This document shows positions 1 to 8,051 of a stretch of 46,426 nt of DNA, piece by piece. The position numbers were made by a program, and so were the translations under genes. The notes beneath the pieces were generated by a model. That model did no database searches and was not told where the DNA came from. It saw only the letters and a program-made list of their open reading frames with translations. The stretch's first letter is position 1, and every line of letters begins with the position of its first letter. This DNA is from Aeromonas australiensis (GTDB lineage Bacteria > Pseudomonadota > Gammaproteobacteria > Enterobacterales > Aeromonadaceae), in NCBI RefSeq assembly GCF_000819725.1, contig NZ_CDDH01000111.1, positions 1 through 46,426 of the forward strand, read 5' to 3'.

Positions 1-2
1 TC

Positions 3-18
3 AAAAAGATGGGTGTCC
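3..18 (+). repeat. AAAAAGATGGGTGTCC repeat, copy 1
   Basis: The 25 bases from position 1 (the 16-base core plus flanks) recur identically at 155-179. Related copies sit at 36776-36790 and, as an inverted pair, at 43480-43496 and 43521-43537. In this copy the repeat abuts the broken end of a Y1 transposase fragment on the minus strand. The nature of the family, REP-type or insertion-sequence end, is inferred. Confidence 0.7.
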
Positions 19-28
19 TAATAAATAG

Positions 29-139
29 TCACCCTTCCCAGAAGTGGCCCTTGCAGCCATCTTCCAAATTGGCCTGGCGCGCCAGATTTTCATTGAGCAA
101 TCGCACAAACCAACTGATGGAGTACAGCCGCTCGCGCCA
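29..139 (-). pseudogene. REP-associated tyrosine (Y1/IS200-like) transposase fragment
   Basis: About 36 codons on the minus strand read like the middle of a Y1_Tnp (HUH-type, REP-associated) transposase. Recognisable pieces are [20 protein letters not shown] followed by [16 protein letters not shown], matching the family pattern of SWFMRxLNExIARRAN and EDGCxGRFWEGR. The catalytic HUH motif and the C-terminal half are absent. The frame stops at TGA (29-31), directly beside the TGGGTGTCC repeat. It is a dead fragment caught between two direct copies of that repeat, so the repeat and this transposase type may be linked. The family call rests on remembered motifs only. Confidence 0.65.
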
Positions 140-156
140 TGTTGCAATCAGTAATC

Positions 157-172
157 AAAAAGATGGGTGTCC
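157..172 (+). repeat. AAAAAGATGGGTGTCC repeat, copy 2, with tandem decamer
   Basis: This copy is identical to the one at position 3, and the identity extends over 25 bases. It runs into a tandem 10-base duplication, CCTAATAAAG at 171-180 and again at 181-190. It marks the join between the transposase fragment and the phage portal relic. Confidence 0.7.
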
Positions 173-190
173 TAATAAAGCCTAATAAAG

Positions 191-387
191 CCCCTATCGG
201 GCTTGCCGTCCGTGACGAACATGGAGCGGAAATTCCCCACCCCCTTGCTGCTGGCGATCATCTCCTTCATCTCCTCTTCGGTGTCGTCATCCATGTTCGG
301 GTCGGTGGCGTAGAAGATGAACGCCATATGGGCGCCGTTGAGGAACTATTTGCGCCGAAACAGGGTGGCATCTTGGTTAAGCAACAA
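191..387 (-). pseudogene. Phage portal protein fragment (P2/PBSX type), interrupted
   Basis: Read on the minus strand, the frame gives LLLNQDATLFRRK, a TAG stop (346-348), then FLNGAHMAFIFYATDPNMDD and further on SSKGVGNFRSMFVTDGKPD. P2 gpQ and PBSX-type portals have the same run: LLNxxATLFRRxYxxNGxH, then the acidic DxxxEEE stretch, then the KGxGNFRxxF segment. The stop sits where the family has an aromatic residue. No other phage structural gene is seen nearby, so this is a stranded remnant of a prophage. The reading is by eye and the identity is moderately sure. Confidence 0.6.
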
Positions 388-633
388 GGGGCAGATCATC
401 GGCACCTGCAAGCCGCTGGGTCTCTCCATGTTACCCCCCTAAGTACGAACTGACTGGCGGCCTGAGCGCCACATTGTTCAGCTTCCTGGCCAGCCAGGGC
501 GAGTCTCGCTCCCCCTGTGTGTCAACTTAAGCCTGAGAATGAAGAGATGACGCCTGAACAGTTTGCTCCGAGGCTGGGGCCCTAATGGCCTTGGTACCAG
601 AGTCGATGCTATTTCATTTTTCATCCCAGCCTG
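388..633. other. No gene recognised
   Basis: About 250 bases between the portal relic and the stop of the crotonase-family gene. Short open frames exist on both strands, but none has a start with a ribosome-binding site and a recognisable product. It is probably decayed prophage or insertion debris. Confidence 0.4.
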
Positions 634-1440
634 TCAAAGGGGATTACGGCGCGGCCCGAAGGGCAGACGCCAGCGAAACAGGCTGTTGAAGGTGGCACGC
701 CACTGATTGGGGCGACCCAGGATCTGCTTTTGTAGCCGGGTCTCCTCTTTGAGCATCGCCTCATCACTACGAGCCCAGGCCTGGCTGTAGAGCTGCTTGA
801 TCCCCGCCAGCGCATCCGGTGATTTGGTGATGAGCGTTCTGGCAAATTGCCGGGCCTCTGCCAGCGGATCGGCGCAGACCCGGCTCACCATCCCGAGGGA
901 TTTGGCCTCGATGGCATCGAGCTCGCGGCCGCTCATGGCCAGCTCCATGGCAATATCCACTCCCATCAGGTTGCGCATGGTGACGCTGCCGCTCATGTCG
1001 GGGATGATGCCCCATTTGATCTCCATCACCGAGAAGCGGCAATCGGGGGTGCTGAAGCGAAAATCGGCGCCAAGGGCGATCTGTAGGCCGCCGCCAAAAC
1101 AGACCCCCTGGGTCACCGCAATCACCGGCACCGGCAGCTGGTGCCAGCCGTAGGCGACCCGCTGGGCCAGATTGGTCGCCTCGTCCGCCTCGCGCTTGAG
1201 GATCTCGAGGGCCGCCACCGGCTGCTTGAGCATGGATTTCACATCCAGCCCGGCACAAAACGCCCGCCCCTCCCCGTGCAGGATCACCGCTCGCAGCCCC
1301 TTGTGCTGCGCGAGCCGGATCAGGGTGTCATCGATGGCGCTGAACATGGCGCGGTCGAGCGCATTAAGTTTGTCCCCCCGTGCCAGCATCACCTCGGCAA
1401 TCCCGTCGTGGATCTCGCACTTAACCCTTGGTTTTTCCAT
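634..1440 (-). CDS. Enoyl-CoA hydratase/isomerase (crotonase) family protein
   Basis: A 268-residue cytosolic crotonase-fold protein, predicted to act on acyl-CoA thioesters. The oxyanion-hole segments are visible: GRAFCAGLD near residue 63 and GVCFGGGLQIALGAD near 115. Classical hydratases have Glu in the GGGCEL position; here it is Gln (GGGLQI). The second glutamate is kept in SVMEIKWGIIPDMSG, with an Asp eight residues on, as in dienoyl-CoA isomerases. The sequence resembles the PRK07509 subgroup as I recall it. ATG at 1440 follows AGGAGAGGAGGG; a GTG one codon earlier is possible. It is transcribed towards the prophage debris. The substrate is unknown, and hydratase activity should not be assumed. 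Confidence 0.88.
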   Translation of the reverse strand: MEKPRVKCEIHDGIAEVMLARGDKLNALDRAMFSAIDDTLIRLAQHKGLRAVILHGEGRAFCAGLDVKSMLKQPVAALEILKREADEATNLAQRVAYGWHQLPVPVIAVTQGVCFGGGLQIALGADFRFSTPDCRFSVMEIKWGIIPDMSGSVTMRNLMGVDIAMELAMSGRELDAIEAKSLGMVSRVCADPLAEARQFARTLITKSPDALAGIKQLYSQAWARSDEAMLKEETRLQKQILGRPNQWRATFNSLFRWRLPFGPRRNPL

Positions 1441-1539
1441 CACCGCCCTCCTCTCCTTGGTTTAACTGGTCATACCACAGAGCATATCCATGGTGGATGA
1501 GGGTGACAAGGGAAAGGTTAAGTGAGTGTTACAACCCGC

Positions 1540-2199
1540 TTAGCGCGAGCGTGACAGCAGGTGTGCCAGGGGAGTATCGGCACGGGTCTGGGCAAGCAGC
1601 AGCAAGGCACAACCATAGGCATCTTCCAGCGCATGATGCTGGTTCAGCGGCGGCAACCGGTGACGGTCAAGGCAACGGGACAAGGTCAGACCATCCTCAC
1701 TGGGTTCGCGGTCTCCCTGTCTGAGTTGATGCAGCTCAATGCGCAAGGTGTCGATAAAAGACCAGGGGCAGTCCTGCCCCCATACCTGACGGCAGGCCCG
1801 TGCCAAAAAGGCACGCTCCAGGGCGCTGTGGTGGGCGACCAGCACGGCCCCCTCCGCCGCCTTTGCCAATGCCTGCATCGCCTCGGCCAGGGAGCAGGCA
1901 CTGGCCAGATCCCGATCATGAACGCCGTGGTAGATGGCACTTTGTCCGACACTCACGGGGGGACGTATTAACAGATGGCAAGCCTCGGCCAGGCGAATTT
2001 CACGCCCCACCACCGGCACCCAGCCCATGCTGACGATGTGATCGCGACGGGGATCCAGCCCGGTCAGTTCCAGATCGATGGCAAGGCAGGGTTGCTGGGC
2101 GAGCGTGAGACCCGGCGCCTGCGATACCGGTCGCAACCAGCGCCGCGCCAACGTCAAGGAGGTGTCAAGCCAGCCACCCACCGTCACAGCCCTCGGCAA
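1540..2199 (-). CDS. DEDDh-type 3'-5' exonuclease (DnaQ-like)
   Basis: A 219-residue protein of the RNase H-like DEDDh exonuclease fold, as in DNA polymerase III epsilon. Exo I is AIDLELTG (D42 and E44). Exo II falls in the LVAHHSALERAFL stretch. Exo III is HHALEDAYG, with the His and Asp of a DEDDh enzyme. It should remove nucleotides from 3' ends using two metal ions; its natural substrate cannot be read. Its ATG overlaps the last 16 bases of the upstream cNMP/CBS/DUF294 gene, so the two are probably translationally coupled. From memory, this pair sits beside the same symporter type in Vibrio, Shewanella and Pseudomonas, which suggests a link to acetate-type metabolism rather than replication. 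Confidence 0.87.
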   Translation of the reverse strand: MPRAVTVGGWLDTSLTLARRWLRPVSQAPGLTLAQQPCLAIDLELTGLDPRRDHIVSMGWVPVVGREIRLAEACHLLIRPPVSVGQSAIYHGVHDRDLASACSLAEAMQALAKAAEGAVLVAHHSALERAFLARACRQVWGQDCPWSFIDTLRIELHQLRQGDREPSEDGLTLSRCLDRHRLPPLNQHHALEDAYGCALLLLAQTRADTPLAHLLSRSR

Positions 2200-4013
2200 A
2201 AACGGTATTTGAGTAAAGCTTGCCCCTCATTGATCACGCCAAAGCAGTCCTTGAGCTGATGTCGTTGCAAGCCAGACAGGGTCGCCGGATCGAGGTGGTT
2301 GGAAACCTGACCCTCCCCTTGCGCGTCAATCTGCTGCTGGCGGGCGAGGTGGTGCTCCCATCTCAGTTGGGCCAGCAGGTCGAACGCATCGCACAGATTG
2401 CGGCTTTGGGTCGTGTCCATTCCCCCCTCTTGTGCCAGTCGCAACAGTCGCTGACGGGTGTTGATGTCGGCAATGCCGCTCGCCAGGGCGTACACCCGCA
2501 CCAGATCGGTGATAAGGCTGATCCCCCGCACCTTGAGATCCAGCCCCTTCTGCTGCTGACCATCCCGCTCGAGAATAAAGTGGCGAAACAGCCCGAGGGG
2601 GGCGCTGCGCTCAAGGGCATTTTGTGCCAGATGCATCAGAAAGAGCGGCTGTTCACGGGCGTCAGCCACAATCTGGCGCTGCAGCCCTGCAAACAGCGGG
2701 GCACTACCCGCGACCATGCGCAAGTCAAAAAAAACGCTGGCATTGAGCAGGGCCTGGGGGGTAGGGGTATCTATCCAGCCCTTGAAGCGAGCGAGCCAGG
2801 CCGTCAGATCAAGACAGAGCGCCGGATTGGTCGCCATGATGTTGCCTGTGCAATAAGGCAGGCCGCAGCGGGCCAAGCCATCACAGACAAAGCGCGCCAG
2901 CGCGGCAAAATAGCGCCCCACTTCGCCCTCCGGGGGCTGGGCCAGCAGCAGGCCGTTGTCCTGATCGGCATTGAGCCCCTGATCCCGCCTGGCAAAGGAG
3001 CCAAATACCAACCAGCTGAAGTCACAGGGGGCTGGTCCCAGCACTCCCTGCGCCAGCTCGATCAATCGCTGGGTCAATCCGTCCCCTACGGTGGCCAGAA
3101 TATGACTTGCCTCATGGGCCGGTACGCCCTGACGGCCAAGGATCCGGGCCAGCTTCACCGTCTGGGCACTGGCGTGGACCAGGCTGTCGAGATCAGGCTG
3201 GCGGTGAATGTCGGTGAGCAGATAGACAGGGTGCTCCTGCTGGGCGCGCACCAGATCCGTCACCGTGATCATGCCATCCACCCTCCCCTGGCTCAGCACG
3301 GGCAGATGGTGTACCCGCCACTGCCCCATCTGCTGCAACGCTTCAAACAGATAGGCATCCCGCTCGATGGTTTTCGGCTCCCGCGTCATGACATCGCCCA
3401 CCCGGGTCGTGGCGGGCAAGCCCCGGGCCACGACCCGGCTGCGCAGATCCCGATCAGTGATGATGCCCTGCAGGGCACCTTCCATCTCGACCAGCAGGGA
3501 AGAGACGCGCCGTTCGCTCATCAGGCTGGCGGCCTCCTGTACCGTCTGCGCCGGTGTGATCACAATTTTGTGGGCACGTACCAGATCCCCCACCTTGAGG
3601 GTAAAGTAGCCCTCATCCGGCAGGCGCTGCTGCTGATGCAGGGTCCGGGCAGCCAGGTGCAGAAAAAACCGGTCGAGCTCGGGCAGGCGGGTCCGCGCTC
3701 TGGCAAAGGCGTCGGCAGCCAGCCAGTAAACCAGACCATCCTCCTCGCACATCAGTTGCTCGCCCGGCTGCGCAGCCTGATAGCCATAGAAATCCCCCTC
3801 CTGCAGTTTTTCCAGCAACTGCTGCTGGCTATCCAGGCGGGCAAACAGGCCGGTGCGCACGATAAGCAGGCGATCTTCACTGCTTTTCACCATTTCACCG
3901 GCCCGAAAATAGTAAACCGAGATGGCGCGAGCCAGCTCGGTTTGCAGGGTGGCACCCACCCCGCTAAACGGGGTGGTCCGGGCCAGAAATCGGCTTACTT
4001 CTGCCACTTCCAT
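2184..4013 (-). CDS. cNMP-binding / CBS / DUF294 nucleotidyltransferase-like regulator
   Basis: A 609-residue cytosolic protein. Residues about 8-125 form a cyclic-nucleotide-binding-like domain. Two CBS motifs follow at about 143-200 and 207-262 (both with the ITDRDL or VTDLVR type end). A DUF294 nucleotidyltransferase-like domain follows, with GSFARRDQG at 338-346 and acidic D350 and D352, then a DUF294 C-terminal domain. The GS...D-D pattern is that of GlnD/KNT-type transferases, so nucleotide or protein modification is possible but unproven. The gene lies between the symporter and the exonuclease on one strand. ATG at 4013 has CAGGAG upstream, just after a GC-rich hairpin. Its role is probably to sense an adenyl ligand and control uptake or assimilation. 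Confidence 0.88.
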   Translation of the reverse strand: MEVAEVSRFLARTTPFSGVGATLQTELARAISVYYFRAGEMVKSSEDRLLIVRTGLFARLDSQQQLLEKLQEGDFYGYQAAQPGEQLMCEEDGLVYWLAADAFARARTRLPELDRFFLHLAARTLHQQQRLPDEGYFTLKVGDLVRAHKIVITPAQTVQEAASLMSERRVSSLLVEMEGALQGIITDRDLRSRVVARGLPATTRVGDVMTREPKTIERDAYLFEALQQMGQWRVHHLPVLSQGRVDGMITVTDLVRAQQEHPVYLLTDIHRQPDLDSLVHASAQTVKLARILGRQGVPAHEASHILATVGDGLTQRLIELAQGVLGPAPCDFSWLVFGSFARRDQGLNADQDNGLLLAQPPEGEVGRYFAALARFVCDGLARCGLPYCTGNIMATNPALCLDLTAWLARFKGWIDTPTPQALLNASVFFDLRMVAGSAPLFAGLQRQIVADAREQPLFLMHLAQNALERSAPLGLFRHFILERDGQQQKGLDLKVRGISLITDLVRVYALASGIADINTRQRLLRLAQEGGMDTTQSRNLCDAFDLLAQLRWEHHLARQQQIDAQGEGQVSNHLDPATLSGLQRHQLKDCFGVINEGQALLKYRFCRGL

Positions 4014-4025
4014 TACACACTCCTG

Positions 4026-4045
4026 GGGAGGGGCAAGCCCCTCCC
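4026..4045 (-). promoter_or_regulatory. Intercistronic hairpin before the DUF294 start
   Basis: GGGAGGGGC-AA-GCCCCTCCC is a perfect 9-bp GC stem in the 41-base gap between the symporter stop and the DUF294 ATG. No T-run follows on the minus strand, so it is not a typical terminator. The stem ends right next to the AGGAG ribosome-binding site. It may stabilise the upstream mRNA end or reduce translation of the downstream gene. Confidence 0.5.
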
Positions 4046-4054
4046 GTTATCACA

Positions 4055-5770
4055 TCAATGGTCATGAGCCTCGCCAGCCCCTTTCGGGAAACGGATGCTC
4101 TCCACGATATCCTGCACCTCTTTGGGCACAACCGCCGTCATTTTGCTCACCACGAAAGCCACCAGGAAGTTGATCAGCATGCCCACCGACCCAATCCCTT
4201 CGGGCGAGATGCCGAGCAGCCAGTTTTCCGGTACGTTGGCCGCCAGCGGGGTGATGAAGATCCCCTTGAAGTAGATGATGTAACCCACGGTGAACACCAT
4301 ACCCGCCAGCATGCCCGCGATGGCCCCCTCCTTGTTCATCCGCTTGTAGAAGATCCCCATAATGATCGCCGGGAAGAAGCTGGCAGCGGCCAGGCCGAAG
4401 GCAAAGGCGACTACCTCAGCCACGAAGCCCGGCGGGTTGATCCCCAGATAACCGGCCACCATGATCGCTACGGCAGCGGCTCCCCGCGCATAGCGCAGCT
4501 CCGACTTGTCACTGATGTTGGGCATCAGATTGCGCTTGAGCAGGTCATGGGAAATCGAGGTCGAGATCACCAGTAGCAGACCGGCCGCCGTAGAGAGGGC
4601 CGCCGCAATCCCCCCTGCCGCGACCAGGGCAATGACCCAGTTGGGCAGCTTGGCGATCTCGGGGTTGGCCAGCACGATGATGTCTCGGTCCACCTTCATC
4701 TCGTTACGCTCATCGTTGGAGTAGAACATGCGTCCGTCGCCGTTCTTGTCGTCATGAGTGATGAGACCGGTCTTCTCCCAGTTCTTGATCCACTGGGGTG
4801 CCTGGGCATATTCAGTTCCCTTGCCATCGCTGCCGTTGATGGTGTCAACCATGTTGACCCGGGCAAAGCTGGCAACGGCAGGGGCCGTGGTATAGAGGAA
4901 GGAGATGAACAGCAATGCCCAACCGGCAGAGATACGCGCATCACGCACCTTGGGCACGGTGAAGAAACGCACGATCACATGGGGCAGCCCGGCGGTGCCC
5001 ACCATCAAGGCACAGGTGATGGCGATGACGTCGAGCTTGGATCTCACCCCCTCGGTATAGGGCGCAAAGCCCAGGTCCACCGAGATTTGATCCAGCTTTT
5101 GCAGCAGATAGACATCCGGTTCACTGGTCAGGGTGGCACCGAAACCGGTTTGCGGCAGGATGTGGCCCGTCATCATGATGGAGATGAAGAAAGCCGGTAC
5201 CATGTAGGCAAAAATCAACACACAGTACTGGGCCACCTGGGTGTAGGTGATCCCTTTCATGCCGCCAAGCACCGCATAAAAGAAGACCACCGCCATGCCG
5301 ATGATGACCCCGGTGGTGATGTCGACCTCCAGGAAGCGGGAAAAGACCACCCCGACCCCGCGCATCTGCCCTGCCACATAAGTGAACGAGATCAGAATGG
5401 CACACACCACGGCCACGGTGCGCGCCGTTTGGGAATAGTAACGATCACCGATGAAGTCGGGCACGGTAAACTTGCCAAACTTGCGCAGGTAGGGGGCGAG
5501 GCACAGGGCCAGTAGCACATAGCCCCCGGTCCAGCCCAGCAGATACACAGCCCCGTCATATCCCATGAAGGAGATAAGACCAGCCATGGAGATGAACGAG
5601 GCCGCAGACATCCAGTCAGCAGCGGTGGCCATGCCGTTAGCCACCGGGTTGACCCCGCCGCCAGCCACGTAGAACTCCTTGGTTGAACCGGCTCGGGCCC
5701 AGATGGCAATGCCGATGTAGAGGGCAAAGGTCAGGCCAACAACGATATATGTCAGTGTTTGCAATTCCAT
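4055..5770 (-). CDS. Sodium:solute symporter, VC_2705 subfamily (ActP-like), large subunit
   Basis: A 571-residue inner-membrane symporter of the SSS family, with many hydrophobic segments from residue 5 onward. The early segments carry family-like GNxxAT and AASFISMAGLI sequence (GMATAADWMSAASFISMAG). It resembles the acetate permease ActP and, more closely, the VC_2705 subfamily, which works with a DUF4212 small subunit. That small subunit is encoded directly upstream. The likely substrate is acetate or another short carboxylate, carried with sodium. A large soluble loop at about 290-365, with GDKNGDGRM-like acidic sequence, resembles a calcium-type loop. The start is placed at ATG 5770, eight bases after the upstream stop and preceded by GAGG. 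A GTG at 5782 is the alternative. Confidence 0.87.
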   Translation of the reverse strand: MELQTLTYIVVGLTFALYIGIAIWARAGSTKEFYVAGGGVNPVANGMATAADWMSAASFISMAGLISFMGYDGAVYLLGWTGGYVLLALCLAPYLRKFGKFTVPDFIGDRYYSQTARTVAVVCAILISFTYVAGQMRGVGVVFSRFLEVDITTGVIIGMAVVFFYAVLGGMKGITYTQVAQYCVLIFAYMVPAFFISIMMTGHILPQTGFGATLTSEPDVYLLQKLDQISVDLGFAPYTEGVRSKLDVIAITCALMVGTAGLPHVIVRFFTVPKVRDARISAGWALLFISFLYTTAPAVASFARVNMVDTINGSDGKGTEYAQAPQWIKNWEKTGLITHDDKNGDGRMFYSNDERNEMKVDRDIIVLANPEIAKLPNWVIALVAAGGIAAALSTAAGLLLVISTSISHDLLKRNLMPNISDKSELRYARGAAAVAIMVAGYLGINPPGFVAEVVAFAFGLAAASFFPAIIMGIFYKRMNKEGAIAGMLAGMVFTVGYIIYFKGIFITPLAANVPENWLLGISPEGIGSVGMLINFLVAFVVSKMTAVVPKEVQDIVESIRFPKGAGEAHDH

Positions 5771-5778
5771 ATCAAACC

Positions 5779-6045
5779 TCACCCTTCATGCACATCGTAT
5801 TTGTGATCCAGTTTGTTCATCTGGTGAACGTAAACGAAGATCAACAGGACAAACACATAGATGGCCCCCTGCTGGGCAAACCAGAACCCGAGCTTGAAAC
5901 CAAAAAAGTGAAACTGATTGAGCCAATCGGCAAAGATAATCCCCGCACCGTAGGAGACCGCAAACCAGACTGCCAGCAGCTTCAGCATCAGAGAGAGATT
6001 CTCCCGCCAGTAGGCTTTCGCCTTCTCGTCGCTTTCGAATGCCAT
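5779..6045 (-). CDS. DUF4212 sodium/substrate symporter small subunit
   Basis: An 88-residue membrane protein, beginning MAFESDEKAKAYWRENLSLM, with two transmembrane helices at about 20-42 and 52-75. The C-terminal RxD-type tail is HQMNKLDHKYDV. This matches the DUF4212 family (YjcH-like), which is nearly always upstream of a VC_2705-type symporter. It is the first gene of the operon. ATG at 6045 has AAGGAG seven bases upstream, so the longer frame starting at 6114 is rejected. It is divergent from ybiT across a 228-base gap that must hold the operon promoter. No clear CRP box could be read there. Confidence 0.88.
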   Translation of the reverse strand: MAFESDEKAKAYWRENLSLMLKLLAVWFAVSYGAGIIFADWLNQFHFFGFKLGFWFAQQGAIYVFVLLIFVYVHQMNKLDHKYDVHEG

Positions 6046-6273
6046 TTCCCAACTCCTTTTGTTAATGAAATGTTTCGACACCAATCTAGCAGCACTTTTC
6101 TGCCGCGAAATCACGACTTTAGTCTTAAGTGATTGAAAAAGGACTCAAATAGTGACAAGCCAAGGAGGGGCTGCCCCCTGCTGGACAGGAGCCAGATCAC
6201 ACTTCTCGCTAAAACTTTCGGGGGATCTGTGCCATAATGCGCGCCATTTGACAGACCAATCAGGACACCTACC

Positions 6274-7866
6274 TTGTTAAGCAGCAACAACATCACCATG
6301 CAGTTCGGCGCCAAGCCGCTGTTTGAGAACATCAACGTCAAGTTTGGCGGCGGCAACCGCTATGGCCTTATCGGCGCCAACGGCTGTGGCAAGTCCACCT
6401 TTATGAAGATCCTCGGTGGTGATCTGGAGCCCACTGGCGGTAATGTGAGCCTGGACGTCAACGAGCGCATCGGTAAGCTGCGTCAGGATCAGTTCGCCTA
6501 CGAAGATACCCGTGTCCTGGACGTGGTGATGATGGGCCACACCGAGCTGTGGGCGGCCATCGCCGAGCGCGATGCCATCTACGCCAACCTGGAAGCCACC
6601 GACGACGACTACATGAAGGCTGCCGAGCTGGAAGGGCTGGTTGCCGAATATGACGGCTACACCGCCGAAGCGCGTGCCGGTCAGTTGCTGCTGGGTGCCG
6701 GTATTCCCATCGAGCAGCACAACGGCCCGATGAGTGAAGTGGCGCCGGGCTGGAAACTGCGGGTGCTGCTGGCACAGGCCCTCTTCTCCAACCCCGATAT
6801 CCTGCTGCTGGATGAACCGACCAACAACCTGGATATCAATACCATTCGCTGGTTGGAGCAGGTGCTCAACGAACGTGAAAGCACCATGATCATCATCTCT
6901 CACGACCGTCACTTCCTGAACTCCGTCTGCACCCATATGGCGGATCTGGACTACGGCGAGCTGCGCGTCTATCCGGGCAACTACGATGACTACATGCTGG
7001 CCGCCACCCAGGCCCGCGAGCGCCTGCTGGCCGACAACGCCAAGAAGAAGGCCCAGATCGCCGATCTGCAATCCTTCGTCTCCCGTTTCAGTGCCAACGC
7101 CTCCAAGTCCAGCCAGGCCACCTCCCGTCTCAAGCAGATCGACAAGATCAAGATTGAGGAAGTGAAGGTCTCCAGCCGTCAGAACCCCTTCATCCGCTTC
7201 GAGCAGGACAAAAAGCTCTATCGCAACATTCTGGAAATTGAAGGCGTCTCCAAGGGTTATGGTGAGGGTCCCCTGTTCAAGGGCCTTAACATGATGCTGG
7301 AAGTGGGTGAGAAGGTCGCCATTTTGGGTACCAACGGTATCGGTAAATCGACCCTGATCAAGACTCTGGTTGGCGCGCTGGCACCGGACAGCGGTACTAT
7401 CAAGTGGTCCGAGAATGCCCAGATCGGTTACTACGCCCAGGATCACGCCGAAGATTTCGACACTGATCTCAATGTGTTCGACTGGATGGCCCAATGGAAA
7501 CAGGAGAACGAAGACGAGCAGGCTGTGCGCTCCGTACTCGGCCGTCTGCTGTTCTCCCAGGACGACATCAAGAAGCCGGTCAAGGTGCTCTCCGGTGGTG
7601 AACAGGGCCGCATGCTGTTCGGCAAGCTGATGATGCAGCGCCCCAACATCCTGATCATGGATGAGCCGACCAACCACCTGGACATGGAATCTATCGAATC
7701 CTTGAACCTGGCCCTCGAGATGTATAAAGGTACCCTGATCTTCGTCTCCCACGACCGCGAATTCGTCTCCTCTCTGGCGACCCGCATCCTGGAGCTGACC
7801 GAAGATGGCATCCGCGATTTCGGCGGTACTTATGAGGATTACCTGCGTACCCAGGGTGTGGTATAA
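6274..7866 (+). CDS. ybiT: ABC-F family ATPase YbiT
   Basis: A 530-residue soluble protein with two ABC ATPase domains and no membrane part, the same length as E. coli YbiT and very similar to it throughout. Walker A motifs are GANGCGKST (about 35-43) and GTNGIGKST. The signature LSGGEQGRM is in the second domain. Walker B plus catalytic Glu is LLLDEPTNN and LIMDEPTNH. The linker between domains is charged and helical ([20 protein letters not shown]), as in ribosome-binding ABC-F factors. It probably acts on the ribosome during translation. The start is TTG at 6274, with AGGA upstream, and the N-terminus [11 protein letters not shown] aligns with YbiT. A rho-independent terminator follows closely. 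Confidence 0.95.
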   Translation: MLSSNNITMQFGAKPLFENINVKFGGGNRYGLIGANGCGKSTFMKILGGDLEPTGGNVSLDVNERIGKLRQDQFAYEDTRVLDVVMMGHTELWAAIAERDAIYANLEATDDDYMKAAELEGLVAEYDGYTAEARAGQLLLGAGIPIEQHNGPMSEVAPGWKLRVLLAQALFSNPDILLLDEPTNNLDINTIRWLEQVLNERESTMIIISHDRHFLNSVCTHMADLDYGELRVYPGNYDDYMLAATQARERLLADNAKKKAQIADLQSFVSRFSANASKSSQATSRLKQIDKIKIEEVKVSSRQNPFIRFEQDKKLYRNILEIEGVSKGYGEGPLFKGLNMMLEVGEKVAILGTNGIGKSTLIKTLVGALAPDSGTIKWSENAQIGYYAQDHAEDFDTDLNVFDWMAQWKQENEDEQAVRSVLGRLLFSQDDIKKPVKVLSGGEQGRMLFGKLMMQRPNILIMDEPTNHLDMESIESLNLALEMYKGTLIFVSHDREFVSSLATRILELTEDGIRDFGGTYEDYLRTQGVV

Positions 7867-7893
7867 CCCCCAGCCCTGCGCAAGTTGGCAATC

Positions 7894-7923
7894 AAAAACC
7901 GGCACTCATGTGCCGGTTTTTTT
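7894..7923 (+). terminator. Rho-independent terminator after ybiT
   Basis: AAAACCGGCAC-TCAT-GTGCCGGTTTT stem followed by a T-run, 28 bases after the ybiT stop codon. Confidence 0.9.
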
Positions 7924-8002
7924 ATCCCGTTTTTAAAACAACGGATATTCGCCGCGACCCGAAGAGCAGAGCTTGAGTCTTCACTCTCTTGTCCACAGAT
8001 AA

Positions 8003-8030
8003 AAAAACGGCTCCATCAAGGAGCCGTTTT
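8003..8030 (-). terminator. Rho-independent terminator after ppiD
   Basis: AAAACGGCTCC-ATCAA-GGAGCCGTTTT. Read on the minus strand, the stem is followed by TTTTTTT. It ends the ppiD transcript, facing the ybiT terminator. Confidence 0.9.
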
Positions 8031-8051
8031 CAATGGGTTGCGCAGTGCCGA

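Noticed and set aside
2220..4067. Long plus-strand open frame (615 codons) opposite the DUF294 gene
   Set aside because: It mirrors the real minus-strand gene; composition is odd (rich in Gln, His and Gly), and no start signal or domain is seen.
6277..7905. Long minus-strand open frame opposite ybiT
   Set aside because: It is the antisense of a clearly identified ABC-F gene, with no motif.
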